Positions 7,657 through 15,727 of a stretch of DNA of 64,000 bases are shown one piece after another. Position 1 is the stretch's first letter, and every line of letters begins with the position of its first letter. Below the pieces are notes generated by a model. It ran no database searches, was not told the origin of the DNA, and saw only the letters and a list, made by a program, of their open reading frames with translations. The DNA is from an uncultured Verrucomicrobiota bacterium. GTDB taxonomy: Bacteria; Verrucomicrobiota; Kiritimatiellia; CAIVKH01. The stretch is taken from assembly GCA_937996795.1 (NCBI GenBank), contig CALKUH010000040.1:66959-130958 (forward strand), read 5' to 3'. Both the position numbers and the translations under genes were made by a program.

Positions 7657-9063
7657 TCAGAACTGGAAATAGATAAAGGCACGACTCCCCGTATTTGCCA
7701 GGCTCACCAGCATCACGAGCAACACTCCGTAGAGCGCCACGCGCGGGAAAAGCGACAGTTTCATCGGCGCCAGCGGATCGGACCAGCGCTCCTGCAACAC
7801 CTGCACCAGGAACAACGGCGCGCCGAGCACCGCGATCTGCAACAACCAGACGCCGCATTCCGCGTGCCACTCCGGGCGCTGCACCAGCGCCGCCAGCATG
7901 CCCGTCACGTCCTGCATGGACGCCGCGCGAAACAGCAACCAGCTGAAGCATACGGCATGGAACATCGCCACGATGCGCCAGATCCGGCCGAACCCGGACA
8001 TCGGCGCGTCGGCACGGTCGCCCCGCACCCATCGGTGCGCCGCGAGCAGCGCGCCGTGGAATACGCCCCACCAGACGAAGGTCCATGCGGCTCCGTGCCA
8101 GAGGCCGCCCAGCACCATCGTCAGCATCAGGTTCACATACGTGCGGCGCGGGCCGTTGCGATTGCCGCCCAACGGGATGTACAGGTAGTCCCGCAACCAG
8201 GTGGACAGGCTGATGTGCCAGCGCCGCCAGAAATCGCTCGGATTCAGCGCGAAGTACGGGTTGCGGAAATTGACCATGATGTCGAAGCCCATGAAGAACC
8301 CGAGCCCGCGCGCCATGTCGCTGTAGGCCGAGAAGTCGCAATAGATCTGCAAGGCGAACGCATACACGCCGATCAACACCGACGCCGTGGTCCACGCCAC
8401 ATCCCCGGCGAAAACGGAGTCCACGATCACCGCCATGTTGTCGGCGATGACGACTTTTTTGAAGAGGCCCCAGAAGAACAGCCAGGCGCCGGTCTGGATG
8501 CCCTCCCAGCGCACGGTGCGGGGCGCGGTGACCTGGCCCAGCAGATGCGAGGCGCGTTCAATCGGGCCCGCCACCAGTTGCGTGAAGAGCGACACAAAGA
8601 GCGCGTAATCCACGAGGCTGCGCGTCGGCACAAGCTGGCGGCGGTACACGTCGATCGTATAGCTCATCGACTGGAAGGTGTAGAACGAGATGCCGACGGG
8701 CAGGACGATGTGCAGGCGCAGGCCTTCGGGCTCGAACCCGAAGCTGCGCGCGAGCGCCTCCGCGCTGCCGACGAAAAAGTTGAAATACTTGAAGAATCCC
8801 AATACGCCGAGGTTCAACGCCATGCTCGCCAGCAACAATCGCTTGCGGCGGCGCGGATCCCCGCTGTCGTGAATCCGCTGGGCGAGCAGGAAATCCACCG
8901 TCGTGGAAAGCGCGATCAGCGAGAGGAACCGGTAGTCCCAGCAGCCGTAGAAGAAATAACTGGCCACCAGCAACATGCGGTTCTGTCCGCGCAGCGGCAG
9001 CAGCAAATACGCCGCATACACCACGGCGAAGAACAGGGCAAAATCGAGGGAGTTAAACAGCAT
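7657..9063 (-). CDS. MBOAT O-acyltransferase (AlgI-like)
   Basis: A 468-residue integral membrane protein with about ten hydrophobic segments. It has the MBOAT hallmarks of the AlgI branch: FFKYFNFF near residue 91, LPVGISFYTFQSMSYTIDVY, NPSDFWRRWHISLSTWLRDY and, near residue 322, GGLWHGAAWTFVWWG containing the invariant catalytic histidine. AlgI-like proteins pass acyl groups from a cytoplasmic donor across the membrane to polysaccharide. Paired with the downstream SGNH-like protein it forms an O-acylation module for the glycan. The ATG at 9063 is five bases after the preceding stop. Confidence 0.93.
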   Translation of the reverse strand: MLFNSLDFALFFAVVYAAYLLLPLRGQNRMLLVASYFFYGCWDYRFLSLIALSTTVDFLLAQRIHDSGDPRRRKRLLLASMALNLGVLGFFKYFNFFVGSAEALARSFGFEPEGLRLHIVLPVGISFYTFQSMSYTIDVYRRQLVPTRSLVDYALFVSLFTQLVAGPIERASHLLGQVTAPRTVRWEGIQTGAWLFFWGLFKKVVIADNMAVIVDSVFAGDVAWTTASVLIGVYAFALQIYCDFSAYSDMARGLGFFMGFDIMVNFRNPYFALNPSDFWRRWHISLSTWLRDYLYIPLGGNRNGPRRTYVNLMLTMVLGGLWHGAAWTFVWWGVFHGALLAAHRWVRGDRADAPMSGFGRIWRIVAMFHAVCFSWLLFRAASMQDVTGMLAALVQRPEWHAECGVWLLQIAVLGAPLFLVQVLQERWSDPLAPMKLSLFPRVALYGVLLVMLVSLANTGSRAFIYFQF

Positions 9064-9068
9064 GTCGT

Positions 9069-10388
9069 TCAGCCATTCGCCGCATCCAGATGCAACACCT
9101 CATGCAGCGCACGCACCACGCGATCCACTTCAATCGTGGCCATGCAGGGAGGCGTCCCGACGCATGCCGCGGCGGGATGCCAGTAGGTGCAGCCGGCACA
9201 GGAACCGGCGCGCGCGACCGACCGGTGAGCAGGACCGCGTGGCGCCCACTTTTCGGGAAAAGTGGGACCCCAGAGCGAGACGGATGGACGCCCCAGTGCA
9301 GCCGCGAGGTGGATCGGAGCGCTGTCGTTGCCCAGCACCGCGGCGGCGCGCTCCACCAGCGCGGCGGACTCGTCGAGGGAGAGCGCACCGGCCATGTTGT
9401 GCGCCGCGTGCTTCATTGCGGAACGGACCCGCTCGCACAGCGCGTGCTCGGCCGGGCTTCCGGCAAGCACGACATCGATCTCCATGCGGTCCATGAGAGT
9501 ATCCAGTGCCTGGGCGAATGACGCCGGAGGCCAGCATTTCCCCGCCCATCCACTGCCCGGGAACACCACCAGCTCCGATCGGCGCGCGCGCTCCAACAAC
9601 GCCCCCACTCGTTTGCGGCTTTCCGCGCCCACCACATAGCCCAGGCGCACCGGCTCCCGCGCGACGCCGAGCAGCGGAAGAAAATCGGCCACGGCGTCGA
9701 GTTCGTAGTGGCGGCTCTCAAACGGGCGGGTGCTGCACTCGAACGCCACGGGTACACCAGCCAACGGCCACTCCCCGCCCACGTAGCGCGCGGGCTGCGC
9801 GCCGACGATCAGCGGGAGTTCCGCAAAATGCGGGACCGAAGGACAAAAGACGGCATCCAAGCCATCCGCGCGGAGCGCGTGTATCCACGCTCGCTCGCCG
9901 GCCGGCGACAGCACCGCACCGCGATCGCCGCGATGGAACTGAATGACGTCGGGCGTAAAATAGTGCACCTGCGAAAACGCATCGAATTGCGCGCTCAAGC
10001 TTCGGTTCCAGGGACCCGTAACCAGCTCAAGGCGCAGGTCCGGGCGCTGTCGCTTCAACGCGTTTACCGTCGGCAACAGATGCAACACATCGCCCAGGTG
10101 CCCGGAACGAAAGACCAGCACCCGGCCGTTCTCCGGCAGTCCCTCGCGCGCCGCGCGCGGTCGCCCGGGTTCCGCGAGCGCCCAATCCAGCAGCCGCGCA
10201 TAGCGCCGCACCGAGGCATACGACTCATGGCGGGTATTCAACCACCACGCCTGTCGAAACAGCGCCAGCCCCTCGCGTGACCGCATGCGCCGCCAGCTCG
10301 CCGGCACGCGACGCGCAACGGATTGGGCGAGAAAATCCACCCCTTCCAGACGCCCGCGCAGGTGTGTGGGCCAATACCGGAGGTTCAC
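9069..10388 (-). CDS. Family 9 glycosyltransferase (heptosyltransferase-like)
   Basis: A 439-residue GT-B protein. Motifs of GT9 are clear: RSGHLGDVLHLLPTVNALK (donor-domain opening, about residues 92-110), VVFPGSGWAGKCWP, and DSAPIHLAAALGRPSVSLWG near the end. A cysteine-rich tail (GSCAGCTYWHPAAACVGTPPC) resembles that of some heptosyltransferase relatives. The N-terminal 85 residues are extra compared with the usual length of about 350. The start is the GTG at 10388, overlapping the upstream stop as GTGA. A perfect 10-bp-arm palindrome lies inside the gene at 9245-9266, encoding part of the conserved GPTFPEKW region. Confidence 0.87.
   Translation of the reverse strand: MNLRYWPTHLRGRLEGVDFLAQSVARRVPASWRRMRSREGLALFRQAWWLNTRHESYASVRRYARLLDWALAEPGRPRAAREGLPENGRVLVFRSGHLGDVLHLLPTVNALKRQRPDLRLELVTGPWNRSLSAQFDAFSQVHYFTPDVIQFHRGDRGAVLSPAGERAWIHALRADGLDAVFCPSVPHFAELPLIVGAQPARYVGGEWPLAGVPVAFECSTRPFESRHYELDAVADFLPLLGVAREPVRLGYVVGAESRKRVGALLERARRSELVVFPGSGWAGKCWPPASFAQALDTLMDRMEIDVVLAGSPAEHALCERVRSAMKHAAHNMAGALSLDESAALVERAAAVLGNDSAPIHLAAALGRPSVSLWGPTFPEKWAPRGPAHRSVARAGSCAGCTYWHPAAACVGTPPCMATIEVDRVVRALHEVLHLDAANG
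9245..9266. repeat. Perfect palindrome, 10-bp arms, inside the GT9 gene
   Basis: The plus strand reads CCCACTTTTC, then GG, then GAAAAGTGGG. The arms are perfect inverted copies. It sits in the coding sequence for the conserved GPTFPEKW segment of the GT9 protein, so part of the symmetry may come from codon choice, but ten matched bases around a two-base centre are more than expected by chance at one site. Confidence 0.6.
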
Positions 10389-11188
10389 TTTTTCCACACG
10401 ACGAGCGCGGTGTCCTTGATGTGCCGCATGCTGGCGAATTCGGGGCGCTCCTGGTGCAACTCGTTGATCGCGCGCGTCAGGTCCTTCCAGTAGCGGGACC
10501 CATAGTCGTGCCACAGGATGATACCGCCCCCGGGTTTCAGCAGCCGCAGCGCCACCGCGGTATCGTTCTTCACATAGTCATACGAATGGGCGCCGTCCAC
10601 AAACACGACATCCATCTTCCCCTCGTACGGAGAGAAATCGAACGTTGCGGAATCCCCGTACAGTTGAGTGATCTGCGGTTCGTACGCCGTGCCGGCGAAG
10701 CGGGCGCCCGAACGCTCCTTCTTGATGAAGTTCTCGTCGCCATGCGCAATCTTCAAGCCGGTCCGGTTCAGGTCCTGCGGCGGAAGGTCCAGCGTGTACA
10801 CACGCCCGCCTTCCGCACTGTTGGCGGCAAGGTTCAGCGTGGTGCGCCCGTCAAACGTGCCGATTTCAAAGCAGGCCAGCGGTTTCGCGGCGGCCATGAT
10901 CTGGGCGATGACGAGGAGTTCATAGCCGGTGACATTTCCATCGGCCGCGTCAGGCTCCAGCACCCGGACAGGCGCAGCATCGGCCACCCATGCCTTCGCC
11001 GGGCTCCGCGGCACCAGGCAAACCGGTCCATCAGGTTCCGGCGCCGGGCGCCGGCGCCAGCCGAGCCGGAAGAGCACCTCGTGCAGGATCTCACGGCCGC
11101 CCTCGCGCAGCCAGCCGACCGTCAGCAAATACACGCACGCTAGTGCGGCCAACACATAGCGTCCGGCAAAAAGGAAAAGTCGTTTCAT
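10385..11188 (-). CDS. Class I SAM methyltransferase with N-terminal membrane anchor
   Basis: A 267-residue protein starting at the ATG at 11188, which shares one base with the upstream stop (TGATG). An N-terminal hydrophobic segment (LFLFAGRYVLAALACVYLLT) could anchor it. The catalytic part has FEIGTFDGRTTLNLA (SAM motif I, near residue 117), VYTLDLPP, and DVVFVDGAHSYDYVKNDTA, then LKPGGGIILWHDYG, the pattern of the Methyltransf_24/CmcI-like group often found in glycan clusters. It probably methylates a sugar. The end overlaps the GT9 gene by GTGA. Confidence 0.82.
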   Translation of the reverse strand: MKRLFLFAGRYVLAALACVYLLTVGWLREGGREILHEVLFRLGWRRRPAPEPDGPVCLVPRSPAKAWVADAAPVRVLEPDAADGNVTGYELLVIAQIMAAAKPLACFEIGTFDGRTTLNLAANSAEGGRVYTLDLPPQDLNRTGLKIAHGDENFIKKERSGARFAGTAYEPQITQLYGDSATFDFSPYEGKMDVVFVDGAHSYDYVKNDTAVALRLLKPGGGIILWHDYGSRYWKDLTRAINELHQERPEFASMRHIKDTALVVWKK

Positions 11189-12690
11189 CAGCGGACATCC
11201 CGTAAATGTGGTTTCATCATGGTCATCAGGCGGTCGCCGATAACCGTCCAATCGAGCGTGTCACGAACCAGTCGCCAGGCGGCTTCCGCGCGAGCATCCA
11301 GCGACGCAGGGTCGGCCATCAGTTGTGCCACGAGACGCGAACAGGCGGACGCCATGTCGTCGAGCGACACAACCTCCACATGCGGGGCGATCGCATCGAA
11401 CCCCCGCAGGCCGATCGGTGTGCTGATGACCGGTTTTCCATGCGCGAGATAATCCGGGATTTTCAGGCTGGAGCCCGTTCCATCCCCCATCGGAGCGACC
11501 GCCAAGGCCGCGAGGGCGAATAGCGCCTCTTTTTCCGTTTCAGGCACGCGCCCGCAAAAGGCGACATTCTCCGGAAGCGCCATCGAACCCGCCAGCCGGC
11601 TGTGTTCCTCGCGCGACACGCCGAGGATGGCCCACTGCGCGGCGGGAACGGCCGGCGCCAGGTGCTGGATGATGAAGGTCATCGCGCAGATATTGGCCTC
11701 CAGCACGGAGCCCATGAAGAGAATGAGCGGCTTGCGGAAACCCAGCCCCTGCGCCAGGGCGAGCGACTCGGAGGGATAGGATCGAAAAACGTTCGCGGTC
11801 GAAACACCGTTCGGCACGAGATGGATCTTGCTGCGCGCGCCGGGATACAGGCGCCCCACGGCTTCAGCATCCGCATCCGATACGCTGGCAATCCCGGCGC
11901 AATCGTCCAGCATCCGGCGCTCCAGTTGATCGAGCCTCTGCAAGGCGGGCTCCTTGTACGCGCCGGCCATCCGACCCACATAGTCGCGGTATACGTCGTG
12001 CATGTCGCAGAACATCGGTACATCCGGCGCCTGTGCGCGGAATCGTGCGTGAAGAAACGGCCCCACCATTAACACCCCGGCGGCGCGGGAGGTGGTGCGG
12101 CGGATGTACCCGTCAAACATGGGCAGCGGGTGCGCGGGATCCCCCATGGTCAAAAAACTGCCAGCAGGTCCTACGGTTCGTTCTGCCCGCTTTATGGCGG
12201 CATCAATTTCACCACGCAGCGAGCAAATGAGCAAGTCCACGCCCGGCAGGATGCTGCGTCGCTCGGGCTCGCGCCACCACCGCGTGACACTGATGAGTTC
12301 GACCCGGAAGTGCCGGGCCAGCGAGCCGCACAATCCCCACATGCGCGCACTTCCACCCGTCGTGTTTTCCGACACATCGTTGGGAACGATGACCTGCAGG
12401 AGGGGTCGCACAGATCGCTCATCCGCCGGCATCAACAAGGCATCCTGGGCGCCGCTGATCACACGCTGGTTGAAATGATGCTGCTTCCACAGCACGCGGT
12501 TCAGCACGTGATTTAATCGGTTTTGCCACGCGGAACGCTCCGGATCCATCGGATAGGGCCCGGCAAAGGGACGCGCCTCCGCCACCCGGACCTGTCGCGC
12601 CGCGCGGCTCTCCGCGAACAGCCGCAGATAGAGCATCGCTTCATCCGCGGCAAAGCAGAGACCCGATTTATCATTCACATAACGGCTCAT
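11188..12690 (-). CDS. GT-B glycosyltransferase, GT4-like
   Basis: A 500-residue protein. Its C-terminal half has the GT4 arrangement: KIHLVPNGVS at the domain linker, KPLILFMGSVLEANI, and GDGTGSSLKIPDYLAHGKPVIST at the nucleotide-sugar site, where the usual E-x7-E pattern is replaced by a shorter motif seen in some GT4 proteins. About 105 N-terminal residues precede the first Rossmann strand (LLQVIVPNDVSENTTGG) and are unique to this protein. The ATG at 12690 overlaps the upstream stop by ATGA. Confidence 0.8.
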   Translation of the reverse strand: MSRYVNDKSGLCFAADEAMLYLRLFAESRAARQVRVAEARPFAGPYPMDPERSAWQNRLNHVLNRVLWKQHHFNQRVISGAQDALLMPADERSVRPLLQVIVPNDVSENTTGGSARMWGLCGSLARHFRVELISVTRWWREPERRSILPGVDLLICSLRGEIDAAIKRAERTVGPAGSFLTMGDPAHPLPMFDGYIRRTTSRAAGVLMVGPFLHARFRAQAPDVPMFCDMHDVYRDYVGRMAGAYKEPALQRLDQLERRMLDDCAGIASVSDADAEAVGRLYPGARSKIHLVPNGVSTANVFRSYPSESLALAQGLGFRKPLILFMGSVLEANICAMTFIIQHLAPAVPAAQWAILGVSREEHSRLAGSMALPENVAFCGRVPETEKEALFALAALAVAPMGDGTGSSLKIPDYLAHGKPVISTPIGLRGFDAIAPHVEVVSLDDMASACSRLVAQLMADPASLDARAEAAWRLVRDTLDWTVIGDRLMTMMKPHLRDVR

Positions 12691-13892
12691 GCCAGACACC
12701 CTTTCAGTCCGTCCACGTCCCACACGGCCAGCTCTCGATCCGTTCGCCGCTCTGGGTGAACGGACGGGAACGCCGCCACCGGCGCGGGAAAGCGGAAGGG
12801 CGGCAGTCGGAAATTAAGCGGACGGTAATCGCCATCCGCGCCCGGCCATAGGTCACACAGCAGCGGATGATGCGTCAGGGCCAGGAATCGCGCGCGCGAC
12901 CGGATGCATCGCGCGAGAATCCGCATGACCTCCGCATCCCCGCGCCGCTCCAACTCGTCGTGGATCATCACCACATCCGCGGAGGGAATCCGCGCATGCA
13001 CCGACGCGGAGGCCTCCCGCTCCCACACGCGGCGAAGGCCCATGCCACCCATCCACGCGCGCAACGCCTCGCGCGCCGGCGCCGATACGGAGTCGGGTGC
13101 CCACGTCGGCGAGTTGCCGCAGACGCGATGACGCGCCGCGCGGAGCCACGCCCATCGATCGATCCCGGGAAACGCCGGCCATGAGGGAAGTGGCGCCGGT
13201 TTCGCCGCGCCTGTTCGCCACGATCCCCGATAGTGCCATTTCATCAGCCGCCGTGAGGTTTCGAGATCCGTCCGCTCAACCGTCGGATCCGTCCGGCCCA
13301 ACAGGTCATACGCCGTGCTGACGGCGGCATTTCCCGTGATGTACAGGATGTCGTAGTCACGCCGCGGCGTGTGCGTGGCCACGCGCTCCAACAGGAAGTC
13401 GATCACCCGCCGGACAAACGGCGCACCCGGCCGCGCGGAGAGCACCTGGATCAAGACACGCGTGGGTTCCTCGGGCACGCCCGCGCGGATGGGTTCCGTC
13501 GCGGCCGAACGGCATTGATCCGGCGATAACTCAAATTCGGTAAACAGCCGGACCGACGCTCGCTCCGACGGCAGGAACGCCGTCATCGGCGCGAGCGGAA
13601 CCGTGTTCATCTGCCAGTAGATCCCGCCGAACGCATGCACCACCACCCACCGCAGCACATCCACCATCATCACCGGGCGTGCGACCGATTGCAGCGCCTG
13701 CCAGACCTCCGGATACCGCGACTCGCACAACGCGCGTACGCGCGGCAGCGTCCACAGCTGCACGTCGAACCCGCGGGCATACTGGCGCATCGCCTCGACA
13801 TGCCGGCGGTCAAAATCCTCCGGGTCCGCCTTCAAGCGCTGGTCGGCGTCCCACGGGAAATGCATCAGGTGGATGATGCGCGGCATGATCAT
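12687..13892 (-). CDS. GT32-like transferase fused to a degenerate methyltransferase domain
   Basis: A 401-residue protein. Residues 1-220 resemble the Gly_transf_sug (GT32) family: MPRIIHLMHFPWD at the start and RPVMMVDVLRWVVVHAFGGI at 72-91. The D-x-D triplet that normally follows GGIY is replaced by Q94-M95-N96, so metal binding and catalysis are doubtful. Residues 257-396 resemble a sugar-cluster methyltransferase family at both ends (NSPTWAPDSVSAP and DYRPLNFRLPPFRFPAP, then LAVWDVDGL), but the SAM-binding motif between them is missing. The start at 13892 overlaps the upstream stop by ATGA. It may be an inactive or repurposed protein. Confidence 0.65.
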   Translation of the reverse strand: MIMPRIIHLMHFPWDADQRLKADPEDFDRRHVEAMRQYARGFDVQLWTLPRVRALCESRYPEVWQALQSVARPVMMVDVLRWVVVHAFGGIYWQMNTVPLAPMTAFLPSERASVRLFTEFELSPDQCRSAATEPIRAGVPEEPTRVLIQVLSARPGAPFVRRVIDFLLERVATHTPRRDYDILYITGNAAVSTAYDLLGRTDPTVERTDLETSRRLMKWHYRGSWRTGAAKPAPLPSWPAFPGIDRWAWLRAARHRVCGNSPTWAPDSVSAPAREALRAWMGGMGLRRVWEREASASVHARIPSADVVMIHDELERRGDAEVMRILARCIRSRARFLALTHHPLLCDLWPGADGDYRPLNFRLPPFRFPAPVAAFPSVHPERRTDRELAVWDVDGLKGCLA

Positions 13893-14569
13893 CCGGCCCG
13901 CGGCGTCATATACATCCACACCATGATGCGCTGCCGCCATTCGGCGATCTGACGGTAGCGGTCATGGATCGAGAGCCCCTCCAACTCTGGATATTCATAG
14001 CGATCCAGCTTGCGCAGATCGTCCAGGCTTTCGACTTCCTGGATAACATGCGTCCGCGCGAATAACTCGCGCAGATAAGGCAGGATCGTGATGTCCATGA
14101 AATCGTGCACCTCCACGAGGATGTCCGATTGGGCAAGCTGCGGCAGGTTGGATTCCGCGAACAGCGTCTTCTCGTAGCCCTCGCAGTCCGCAATGACGAG
14201 GAAGCGCCGGCCCGCGACCACACGCCACAGTTCCTCCGGATCGCAGTACGAATGGATCTCCACCTGCGACCCGAGCCCGTTCGCATCGGCGAGCGCACGG
14301 CACTGCGTGCGCGCCTGCTCGCTGATGTCATAGGCATACACGGGCGTGCCCTTCATGCGCCAGGCGAGGCCCACCGCGTAAAAGCCCTCGGCGCAACCGA
14401 CATCAACCACCCCGTCGTAGCGCTTGCGAACGATCCCCTCAAGCCACGGGTGGATTTCGCGCTCATAGCTGCCGGGCAGTTTCGGCGGAATGGCGCTGCA
14501 GCAGAAACGGTCGTTCCGGTAGGTCATGCCTTTGAAGGGACCGTGCAGGATGACGTCGGTCTTGATCAA
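13889..14569 (-). CDS. SAM methyltransferase body, downstream of an in-frame stop
   Basis: A 226-residue open frame from a TTG at 14569. It has the SAM-binding VVDVGCAEGFYAVGLAWRM (about residues 54-72), an acidic YAYDISE, and FLVIADCEGYEKTLF, so the enzyme core is intact. The frame continues upstream to 14629 and, past one TGA codon (14632-14630), to an ATG at 14725 that lies three bases after the preceding gene's stop, the expected operon position. The natural product was therefore probably 278 residues. With the stop in place, expression would need reinitiation at TTG (GGAG is only three bases before it) or readthrough. Confidence 0.7.
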   Translation of the reverse strand: MIKTDVILHGPFKGMTYRNDRFCCSAIPPKLPGSYEREIHPWLEGIVRKRYDGVVDVGCAEGFYAVGLAWRMKGTPVYAYDISEQARTQCRALADANGLGSQVEIHSYCDPEELWRVVAGRRFLVIADCEGYEKTLFAESNLPQLAQSDILVEVHDFMDITILPYLRELFARTHVIQEVESLDDLRKLDRYEYPELEGLSIHDRYRQIAEWRQRIMVWMYMTPRAG

Positions 14570-14629
14570 CGGCTCCGGAATCGACGACTCGGCGGCGGGT
14601 TGATCGCCCTGCTTGATCTTCTGGCGTAT

Positions 14630-14725
14630 TCAGTCCGCATAACGGGCCAACGGCAACACATGCCGGTCGAGCACGAACCAGAGGCCGTCGCGCGCGACGA
14701 TCTTGCGGATGAAGGCTTGGATCAT
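14630..14725 (-). pseudogene. N-terminal segment cut off from the methyltransferase by TGA
   Basis: From the ATG at 14725 the frame encodes 31 residues (beginning MIQAFIRKIVARDGLWFVLD) and stops at TGA 14632-14630. The next codons in the same frame read IRQKIKQGDQPAAESS and join directly to the methyltransferase body. No frame change is needed, only replacement of the one stop codon (for example TGG). It is a nonsense mutation or a sequencing error. Confidence 0.6.
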
Positions 14726-14728
14726 TTT

Positions 14729-15688
14729 TCACGCGCCGGCCGTCCCTTCCGCCCCACGCCGCGGCAGCATCCAGCGCGGCAACCAGGCTTTTGTTCGATA
14801 CGGTTGCGTCGCGGCCCTCAGTTCGGCCCGCTTCCGCCCCCATTCCACCATCAGGCGCAAGCCTTCGCGGTCGCGAGCCTGCCAGGTGGCTTCAATGGCC
14901 TCCTCCCATCCCAGCAACACGCGGTCCCGTGCCGCGACAAGCATTTCGGCTCTGGCCGGATCACGGGCAAGCTTCTCTAGCGTGCGGAACCGGAAGTGGA
15001 ATGCCTGCAAGATTTGGGGCACGCGGAAGGCGCTCGATTGAGCAGTGTGGCAGCGATAGCGAACGGTGGCCTCAGGGCAGGCCACAAGCGGAGCATGTAG
15101 GGCAAGGTTCAGCGTGAACCCATAATCCTCCGCCTGCACCCGGCGGCCACGGTGAAACTCATGCAGGTCCTCAAACCATGGCTGCCACCTGACCGCCGCA
15201 CGGCGAACCACCAAGGCGGACATTCCGATAAAATTATTCCGCAATAAGTCCAACACGCAAAAACGCGGCTCATCCATCCCCGGCAACTTCTCCGGCCAGA
15301 AACCGGATCGACAACCGAAAAGTTCATAACGACTAAAAACTGCCCCGGCCTCAGGCCAGCGTTCCAGCAATTCTACGGCTCTCGCCAGATGGCATGTATT
15401 CCAAATATCGTCTGCATCAAGGAACGCGACATACTCACCCCGGGAATTTTCTACACCCGCGTTTCGCGCAGCGCCAGGTCCTCTGTTATCAGGCTGCCGT
15501 ATTACACGAACAAGAGGGTGAAACTTTTCTGCCAGCTCTGCCGTCCCGTCCTTGCTGGCGTCGTCAACGACAAGCACCTCTGAAGGCGAAAATTGCTGAT
15601 TCAGGATGGAATCCAACGCCTCTCGAATGTAGGCTTCGGACTCAAAGGCCGGCACCACTACGGACACCGTTGCGGGATTACTTCTCAT
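14729..15688 (-). CDS. Family 2 glycosyltransferase
   Basis: A GT2 enzyme of 319 residues from the ATG at 15688 (a GTG at 15700 would add four). VSVVVPAFESEAYIREALDS and VLVVDDASKDGTAE open the nucleotide-binding fold, and VAFLDADDIW near residue 90 carries the D-x-D. RRVQAEDYGFTLNLAL provides the later E-D catalytic-base region. The C-terminal hundred residues are helical and basic. It sits at the edge where GC drops toward the upstream genes. The specific linkage made is unknown. Confidence 0.88.
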   Translation of the reverse strand: MRSNPATVSVVVPAFESEAYIREALDSILNQQFSPSEVLVVDDASKDGTAELAEKFHPLVRVIRQPDNRGPGAARNAGVENSRGEYVAFLDADDIWNTCHLARAVELLERWPEAGAVFSRYELFGCRSGFWPEKLPGMDEPRFCVLDLLRNNFIGMSALVVRRAAVRWQPWFEDLHEFHRGRRVQAEDYGFTLNLALHAPLVACPEATVRYRCHTAQSSAFRVPQILQAFHFRFRTLEKLARDPARAEMLVAARDRVLLGWEEAIEATWQARDREGLRLMVEWGRKRAELRAATQPYRTKAWLPRWMLPRRGAEGTAGA

Positions 15689-15727
15689 GCGTCCGGTCAC
15701 GCGAAAATCAGCGCAGATAAACCAGCT

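Noticed and set aside
7111..9186. A 691-codon plus-strand open frame opposite the MBOAT and SGNH-like genes
   Set aside because: The minus-strand MBOAT is unmistakable, and the plus-strand product is low-complexity Arg/Ala/Pro/His sequence.
14629..14632. Alternative genetic code with TGA as a sense codon
   Set aside because: TGA serves as the stop in many overlapping gene junctions (ATGA and GTGA) in the same window, so the code is standard.
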